Positions 6,748 through 12,250 of a DNA stretch of 14,470 nt are shown piece by piece. Source of the DNA: JAJTZA01 sp041749815 (GTDB lineage Bacteria; Verrucomicrobiota; Verrucomicrobiia; Chthoniobacterales; Terrimicrobiaceae); the NCBI GenBank assembly GCA_041749815.1, contig JBGTAR010000161.1:1-14470 (forward strand). Reading direction: 5' to 3'. Under the pieces are notes generated by a model, which searched no databases, was not told where the DNA came from, and saw nothing but the letters and a program-made list of their open reading frames with translations. The number at the start of each line of letters is the position of its first letter. Within the stretch, counting starts at the first letter, position 1. The translations under genes and the position numbers were made by a program.

Positions 6748-8412
6748 ATGAGATCGATTCCTTTCGTTTGCCTTGTCGCAGTCTGCCTGTCTGCCTGCTC
6801 GACCGTTCAGACCCGAATTGCTCCCACGGATCGTGCTGCGCAACGGGCGCTTGCAAAGATCCAAAAAAACCAACCAACCTCCGCCTCGGAGTGGTTTGAA
6901 CGAGGAAGGCTTCAAATAAGGGACGAGTCGCTCCGATTGTCCTCTTTTCTCGAAGCCGCCCGATTGGCTCTGCCAGGGGCTTTGGACAAAAATCCTGCCG
7001 ATGTCACCGTCTATGACGCCGCCGTGCGCGAGGTCGTGACAATTTTGAAGAAAAACCAATTCGCAACCCAGGAATTGAATCAGATCCCGGGATTAAGGTC
7101 CGTTGTTGTGCGCAAGTCCGGGAACGGGCTCTTTGATCCGGCCTCAGCAGATGAACTGATCCCATCCGCGCAGATCCAAATACGCGGATTACTTGAGAGG
7201 ATCACCCGGCCCGGCTTCGGAGTTCCCTACACCGCATGGATGCGCAAGGGAGCACCCATTCTCTCATCACAACCAGGAATCCCTCCAAGCGGCATGGCGT
7301 GGGCCGTCACAGCCCTGCTGACATTCTCGGGCACCGAGGCCCACTTACAATTTGTCCAGGCCATCGATCACGAGACCTGGAAGGTCAGAAAACGCCAAGT
7401 TCCTCTCGCAGCGGATTTTTCGGCGCCGCTGGCGATTCTGATCAGCCACGGAAGAAACCGGGCCATCGATATTGGAGCCATGTTTCGTACGGATGCCCTG
7501 ATCGACACCGCCGCGCTCCTTCAATTCCAACCCTATGACCCCAACAAAATTCCGGTTGTTTTTGTGCATGGCCTGCTCTCGCGCCCGGAAGCCTGGACCC
7601 AGGCGCTGAACCTCCTCCTAGCCGATCCGCAAATCCGTCACCGTTACCAGTTTTGGTTTTTCTCCTACCCCACCGGACTGCCTGTTTGGCAATCCACGGC
7701 AATCCTTCGCAGCGAACTCGCCCGCTATGATGAGACTCTCAACCGAACCGCGCGCAGCCCGCTTCTGCAGGAAAAAGTTCTTGTCGGTCACAGCATGGGC
7801 GGTTTGATTTCCAGCCTTCTGGTTCGACAGGCAGGCGACAAGTGGTGGAAACAATTTTCCGATCATTCCATCAGTGATTTGGATCTGGATCCTGAAGTCA
7901 AGGAGGCTGTCAAAGAACTCGTTTATTTCACTCCTCGGGCCGATGTGGATCGGGTGGTATTTATGGCGACCCCCCACCGAGGGAGTCCGCTGGCCCTCAG
8001 ATCTCTCGCCAACTTCTTTGCAAACCTTATCCGTCTGCCCGCCTCCCCCTTGCAACAAAATAGCTTTCAGCTTCTGGGTGCCATGCGGGACGATGCCAGG
8101 GAGGTTTTCCGATTGCCAAATAACAGTATCCGCTTCCTTCGCGCAGATTCCCCGCTTCTTCTCTCGATCCTCCATCTCCCACTCGCCCATCCCATCCCCC
8201 TGCACACCATCATTGGGAACCGCGGCATCCCGGGACCGATCGAACTCAGCTCGGACGGCATCGTTCCCTACTGGAGTTCCCACCTGCCCAGCGCGGTCTC
8301 CGAAAAAGTCGTGCCTTCAGGCCATGGCGTGAATGAAAATCGCCAGGGAATCGAAGAGCTCGACAGAATCCTGCGTCAGAATTTGGGGGAAAGAAAAACC
8401 TCCCTCAAGTAG
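6748..8412 (+). CDS. Lipoprotein with alpha/beta-hydrolase (lipase-like) domain
   Basis: A 554-residue protein. The start at 6748 gives a lipoprotein signal peptide with lipobox L-S-A-C (Cys17), so the mature protein should be lipid-anchored in the envelope. The frame is open further upstream, but that part overlaps the transglutaminase gene and would bury the signal peptide. Residues about 20-255 are a region I cannot assign. The C-terminal half is an alpha/beta-hydrolase: oxyanion strand V-V-F-V-H-G-L at 270-276, nucleophile elbow V-G-H-S-M-G-G (Ser349), M-A-T-P-H-R-G-S at 406-413 (a block shared by PGAP1-like and related lipases), Asp503 in S-S-D-G-I-V-P-Y, and His526 in P-S-G-H-G-V. The full triad supports an active esterase or lipase acting on lipids or acyl esters in the periplasm. 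This gene ends the plus-strand run and converges on the asparagine synthase gene. Confidence 0.85.
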   Translation: MRSIPFVCLVAVCLSACSTVQTRIAPTDRAAQRALAKIQKNQPTSASEWFERGRLQIRDESLRLSSFLEAARLALPGALDKNPADVTVYDAAVREVVTILKKNQFATQELNQIPGLRSVVVRKSGNGLFDPASADELIPSAQIQIRGLLERITRPGFGVPYTAWMRKGAPILSSQPGIPPSGMAWAVTALLTFSGTEAHLQFVQAIDHETWKVRKRQVPLAADFSAPLAILISHGRNRAIDIGAMFRTDALIDTAALLQFQPYDPNKIPVVFVHGLLSRPEAWTQALNLLLADPQIRHRYQFWFFSYPTGLPVWQSTAILRSELARYDETLNRTARSPLLQEKVLVGHSMGGLISSLLVRQAGDKWWKQFSDHSISDLDLDPEVKEAVKELVYFTPRADVDRVVFMATPHRGSPLALRSLANFFANLIRLPASPLQQNSFQLLGAMRDDAREVFRLPNNSIRFLRADSPLLLSILHLPLAHPIPLHTIIGNRGIPGPIELSSDGIVPYWSSHLPSAVSEKVVPSGHGVNENRQGIEELDRILRQNLGERKTSLK

Positions 8413-8533
8413 TCAAACCCCTCGCCCGCCAACCCGTCGCCCATGGGGTCCTCCCCTGCAATCAGGCATCCCGCCTGCATGGTGCCCGTGGATCATACAA
8501 ACGGATTGGGGGGTGGCCCTTATTAAATGGTGT
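8413..8533. other. Convergent intergenic gap with weak hairpins only
   Basis: This 121-bp gap separates two genes that end towards each other. It holds two short GC-rich dyads: GGGG (8445-8448) with CCCC (8453-8456), and CAGGC (8463-8467) with GCCTG (8473-8477). Neither is followed by a T-run on either strand. A bidirectional terminator would be expected here, but none can be named with confidence. No small gene is supported. Confidence 0.3.
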
Positions 8534-10435
8534 TCATGCGCGGGTGTCGATGAAGGCGCGGTGCCAAAGCTCCAGGATCACGAGAGACATGACTTGCTTC
8601 AGGTGGACAAACTCACGTTTTTCCATTTTTTCGAGGAGACCTCGGATGTAAGAGGGCTCGAAATAACCGCGTTTCCGGATTTGGTCCTCGTTGAGGGTGT
8701 CGTGGATGAGTGCCCGGATGGGGGGGTGGTTGAAAAAAAATTCCATCGGGAGGAAGAAGGGGATTTTTTTGCGATTGGTGACCTGGGGAGGGAGGAGTTT
8801 TTTGGCCAGTTGCCGCTCAATGATTTTGTCGCGGAAGCCATTGTTTTTGAGGTGGGGGGGGATTCGAAAGGCCTGCTCGATGAGACGATGGTCAAGGAAG
8901 GGAAGGCGCACTTCCAGGGAGTGGGCCATGGTATTTTTGTCCTGCCGGATCACACACCAATCCTGCAGCCATTCATCCCATTGAAGTTTTAGGAGCCGGT
9001 CAAGGAATGGTCCCCCCTGGTCGCGAACGGATGGGATCCAGGACTCGGTGGCAAGGTGTTTGAAGGAGGAGGTGTAGAGCGCACTCCGCGCCTCGCGGGG
9101 CCACAGCGTTTTAAGGGCGATGTAGTTGGCGAAGAGGCTCCTCTGACGGTAGGAACACATAAAATCGACCAACCTCGCCTTGCCCTCTCTGCCAAGTTTT
9201 GCAGGAAATACAAAAAAGCGGTTGAGGAAATCCACAGGCAGCGCGCGAAGAGCTGGCATGGCCACCGAGTTGTGAAGAAAACCAGGCACTAGCTGGTGAT
9301 ACGTCTCGGTGAGTTGGATAACATTGTGAAAGGAATAACCCCCAAAAATTTCGTCAGCTCCTTCGCCACTGATAACCACTTTGAGGTCCTTGGAGGCGGC
9401 CTCCGCCAGCTTGTAAAACGCAATGATGAGTGCATCCCCCACCGGGCGATCCATTTGCCAGATCACATTGGGAAGCAGGCTGAAGTCTTCGGGGGTGCAC
9501 TGGACCTCATGGTGATTTGTGCCAAGCAGCCTGGCGGTTTCCGCGGCGGCATGGGTTTCGTCCCCCGGGGAATTAAAACCAATCGAGTAGGTGTTCACCT
9601 GGCTCGAGTGGTCGGTCATCAGCGCGACAAGGAGGGAGGAATCCACACCGGCGCTGAGATAGCCGCCGACTGGCACATCGCTGCGCATGGTGAGCTTGAC
9701 GGCATCGCGAAGCAGCGATTCAGTTTGCTCAAGAATTTCCGTCTCGCTGGCATAAGGGCCCTCGTGAAGAGAGATGTCCCAATACCGCCATTGCTGAAAA
9801 TGGCCCTCTTCCGTGAGTTCAGCGGCATGCCCCGCAGGAAGGGTGAAAATTCCTTCAAACATGGTCTGCGGCTCGGGCACGTATCGCAGGGCAAGATAGG
9901 GATCGATGGCGGCCAGGTTGCAGGCTCGCGGCACACGGGGGCATTGAAGGATGGCCTTGACCTCCGACGCAAAAACAAAAATTCCCTGCTGATGAAAATA
10001 ATAAAATGGCTTCTGTCCGCAGCGATCCCTCGCAAAAAACGTGGAGCCTCGGCGGAGGTCATGCAGGGCAAAGGCAAACATGCCATTCAAGTGGGAGATG
10101 CAGTCCTTTCCCCACTCCTCAAAACCATGAACGATCACTTCGGTGTCTGACTGCGTGGTAAAGGAGTGTCCCTTTTCGATGAGCTCGGCACGCAGCTCGC
10201 GGTAATTATAAATTTCCCCGTTGAAACAAACGGCCAGCGAGCGGTCTTCGTTAAAAATCGGCTGGGCTCCGCCCGGAAGATCGATAATCGACAGCCGCCG
10301 CATTCCCATAAAAAACCGGTGCTCCGGATCTTCGAGAAATCCTTCGCCATCCGGTCCCCGATGAACCAGGGAACGCCCCATCTTTGGAAGCAGGTCGTGC
10401 TCAGCAAACCCGGCAAATCCAAAGATTCCGCACAT
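8534..10435 (-). CDS. asnB: Asparagine synthase, glutamine-hydrolysing
   Basis: A 633-residue class II (Ntn-type) amidotransferase. M-C-G-I-F-G-F-A-G at the start supplies the N-terminal Cys2 nucleophile for glutamine hydrolysis. It is followed by H-R-G-P-D-G (25-30) and F-N-G-E-I-Y-N (71-77). The synthetase domain has the ATP PP-loop S-A-G-V-D-S-S (261-267) and S-G-E-G-A-D-E-I-F-G-G-Y (356-367). R-L-P-F-L-D-H (510-516) follows a D-K-N-T-M-A-H-S-L-E-V-R block. The PP-loop has Ala where most members have Gly. The reaction is ATP-dependent transfer of ammonia from glutamine to aspartate, or to another carboxylate in specialised relatives. Its length fits the longer asparagine synthases (about 610-640 residues), some of which serve surface polysaccharide or envelope modification, not amino acid supply. 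Its ATG directly follows the resB stop codon, which suggests translational coupling. Confidence 0.92.
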   Translation of the reverse strand: MCGIFGFAGFAEHDLLPKMGRSLVHRGPDGEGFLEDPEHRFFMGMRRLSIIDLPGGAQPIFNEDRSLAVCFNGEIYNYRELRAELIEKGHSFTTQSDTEVIVHGFEEWGKDCISHLNGMFAFALHDLRRGSTFFARDRCGQKPFYYFHQQGIFVFASEVKAILQCPRVPRACNLAAIDPYLALRYVPEPQTMFEGIFTLPAGHAAELTEEGHFQQWRYWDISLHEGPYASETEILEQTESLLRDAVKLTMRSDVPVGGYLSAGVDSSLLVALMTDHSSQVNTYSIGFNSPGDETHAAAETARLLGTNHHEVQCTPEDFSLLPNVIWQMDRPVGDALIIAFYKLAEAASKDLKVVISGEGADEIFGGYSFHNVIQLTETYHQLVPGFLHNSVAMPALRALPVDFLNRFFVFPAKLGREGKARLVDFMCSYRQRSLFANYIALKTLWPREARSALYTSSFKHLATESWIPSVRDQGGPFLDRLLKLQWDEWLQDWCVIRQDKNTMAHSLEVRLPFLDHRLIEQAFRIPPHLKNNGFRDKIIERQLAKKLLPPQVTNRKKIPFFLPMEFFFNHPPIRALIHDTLNEDQIRKRGYFEPSYIRGLLEKMEKREFVHLKQVMSLVILELWHRAFIDTRA

Positions 10436-10438
10436 TCA
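10433..10438 (-). other. TGAATG stop-start junction between resB-like gene and asnB
   Basis: On the minus strand the resB-like stop codon TGA (10438-10436) is immediately followed by the asnB ATG (10435-10433) with no base between. The Cys2 nucleophile of AsnB fixes this ATG as the true start. There is no Shine-Dalgarno motif at usual spacing, so reinitiation by ribosomes finishing resB is the likely mode of translation (inference). Confidence 0.75.
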
Positions 10439-12250
10439 GTTTTTGGGCTTTCCGTAAAATTGGATGGCGATCCCCAGGCAGATCATCAGGGATCCAAACC
10501 ACTTCAGCAACCAACCCGGATCGTAGAGCACTTGAAGTGTGGTCTGAGTGAGGTCCCGGGGATTCCACTCGGCTTGGGAGAATTTGTAGTTAATGCCCGT
10601 AAAATTGGCAGCAAGCGTTCCGGGAAAACTGGCCGGGTGGTTCATCTTGGCGACTCCTGTTTTGGTTTCCCCCGTCTTCGCGTCCCGGAATTCCACGGTC
10701 GCAAGAAAGTTGGAGGGAGTCTCTGAGCCTTCATCCCGCGGAACATCGAATTTTACCAATCGAATCGAAAAAGGGAGCGGACGGGTTTCCAAACCGTATC
10801 CAATCCGAACCACACTCTGGCCATCGGTCAGCGAGGTGATTTCTCCGGATTCCACCCAGCGATCCGGACCACGCTGACCATCAGGACCCTCCAGCCTCGC
10901 GAGAAATCCAGGAGTCGGCTCGCCTGCATTTGGAGCGACTTCGCCAGGCGCCACTTCATTGGCAATCACCGAGGCCGAAGAAACGCCCAGAATCTCCGCC
11001 TGCCAATCCGCCCACCCAAGGGAAAACCGATCCCCGGCCTTGAATGAGCCTGAGGCATACGGAATTCCTGCGCGAATCAATCGATAATTTCCCGTGTCAC
11101 CAAGAACTTCAGCTTCAAATGACGGCTTGGGGTCGGCGTCCACAGGCTGCGTGGCGATCCGTACAAGGGCGGCAGGGTTGTTGGGGTTTTCTGAAAGTGT
11201 GACAGGTCGTCCTTCCACCATGGCGAAGTCCGGCCAATACTCTTCGACCGTGATTGTTGCTCCGGCTTCGGCCACGGGCTTTTTCATGATTTCCTGCCGT
11301 GAGTACGTTGCGCCATTTCCCTCGGCATTAAAAATACTGAGCTTGGTGCCGTCATCACTCAAGCGAAGGCTCACCCCGGATTTTTCGGGGCCACCATCCG
11401 AGACAGCTTCAAACTTTGCAAAAACCATCCGGGTTTCCAAAGGCCCATCCGGAGAAGCGGGCGGCAATTCTTTGAGCAGCTTGAGAGACGCCATCCCAAA
11501 AAAATCGTGTTCAGGGGTTGTGGACAAATGAAGGGGAACGTCCAGCGTTTGTGAGGCCATCTTGCTCGACAGACGCAGCAAAAGGCCCGGTGCCGCATCG
11601 GCCGTGGTGGATGGAACAAGAACCGGCACTTTGATCAGGCTGGGCGCGTAGTCGTCAGCCACAATCTTGAGGTCCATGCCAGGAACAGGAAAAGCATGGG
11701 GGCGCTTGGCGGATGGCCTGGCAAGGTCGGCATCAAAGGGTTTCAGGTAGAGGTAACTATCAGCCGGGCTTTCGAGTTGGATGACACTTCGACTTGTGGT
11801 GACGCGGGTTGTTGGCGGCGCGTCCATACGGAGAGTCACATTGCCTTCAAATCCAGTATGAAGACCAACCATCGCGCCGATGAGAAGGGTGATGATTCCA
11901 TAGTGCGTGACGATAAATCCGAGGTGTTTGCGTTCCCATGGCCAGCGGGTGATGGTGACAGCGAGCAGGTTAACGCAGAGCACAATCAGCCAGACAATGA
12001 ACCACGGGGCTTTGTAGATATAGGCTTGGGCCACTTTGGCGCTGAAACCGGATTCGGTGAATGTGGCGACTGCGCAGGCAATCGCAATCGTGGCAAGAAG
12101 AACAAGCGCCAGTTGAAGGGATCCCAGCCAGTGAACGATTTGCCAGACGGGCGACCTCCGGCAGCGCTCTTCAACCATGCGACGCCGTTCAGCACCGGTC
12201 ATGGTTTTGGAAGTGGTCTTGGGGCTGGGTTTGGCGCTGGTGGTACTCAT
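10436..12250 (-). CDS. resB: ResB-like cytochrome c biogenesis protein
   Basis: A 604-residue membrane protein with the ResB (CcsB/Ccs1) layout. Three N-terminal membrane helices lie at about 41-64, 82-102 and 109-131, the third containing H-L-G-F-I-V-T-H-Y-G with His116. A large extracytoplasmic domain (about 135-575) follows, then one C-terminal helix with W-L-L-K-W-F-G-S-L-M-I-C-L-G-I-A-I-Q at about 578-595. In system II cytochrome c maturation, ResB works with CcsA to carry heme across the membrane and attach it to CXXCH motifs. No ccsA is visible next to it, so a partner would have to lie elsewhere. The start at 12250 overlaps the stop of the P-type ATPase (ATGA). An alternative start is Met17, because the first 16 residues are Ser/Thr/Lys-rich and not distinctive. 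Pairing with a copper ATPase fits a role in assembly of respiratory oxidases or other c-type cytochromes. Confidence 0.8.
   Translation of the reverse strand: MSTTSAKPSPKTTSKTMTGAERRRMVEERCRRSPVWQIVHWLGSLQLALVLLATIAIACAVATFTESGFSAKVAQAYIYKAPWFIVWLIVLCVNLLAVTITRWPWERKHLGFIVTHYGIITLLIGAMVGLHTGFEGNVTLRMDAPPTTRVTTSRSVIQLESPADSYLYLKPFDADLARPSAKRPHAFPVPGMDLKIVADDYAPSLIKVPVLVPSTTADAAPGLLLRLSSKMASQTLDVPLHLSTTPEHDFFGMASLKLLKELPPASPDGPLETRMVFAKFEAVSDGGPEKSGVSLRLSDDGTKLSIFNAEGNGATYSRQEIMKKPVAEAGATITVEEYWPDFAMVEGRPVTLSENPNNPAALVRIATQPVDADPKPSFEAEVLGDTGNYRLIRAGIPYASGSFKAGDRFSLGWADWQAEILGVSSASVIANEVAPGEVAPNAGEPTPGFLARLEGPDGQRGPDRWVESGEITSLTDGQSVVRIGYGLETRPLPFSIRLVKFDVPRDEGSETPSNFLATVEFRDAKTGETKTGVAKMNHPASFPGTLAANFTGINYKFSQAEWNPRDLTQTTLQVLYDPGWLLKWFGSLMICLGIAIQFYGKPKN
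12247..12250 (-). other. ATGA overlap coupling the copper ATPase and resB-like genes
   Basis: The resB-like ATG (12250-12248) and the ATPase stop TGA (12249-12247) share bases in an ATGA junction. No ribosome binding site is evident just upstream on the minus strand. Such overlaps usually indicate translational coupling and one shared transcript. Confidence 0.75.

Noticed and set aside
7618..8283. 221-codon minus-strand open frame opposite the lipoprotein gene
   Set aside because: The catalytic Ser, Asp and His blocks are on the plus strand; nothing supports a gene on the other.
8445..8477. Two short GC hairpins as a bidirectional terminator
   Set aside because: The stems are only 4-5 bp and no T-run follows on either strand.
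9296..10150. 284-codon plus-strand open frame inside the asparagine synthase gene
   Set aside because: It lies fully antisense to conserved AsnB sequence and shows no recognisable motif.
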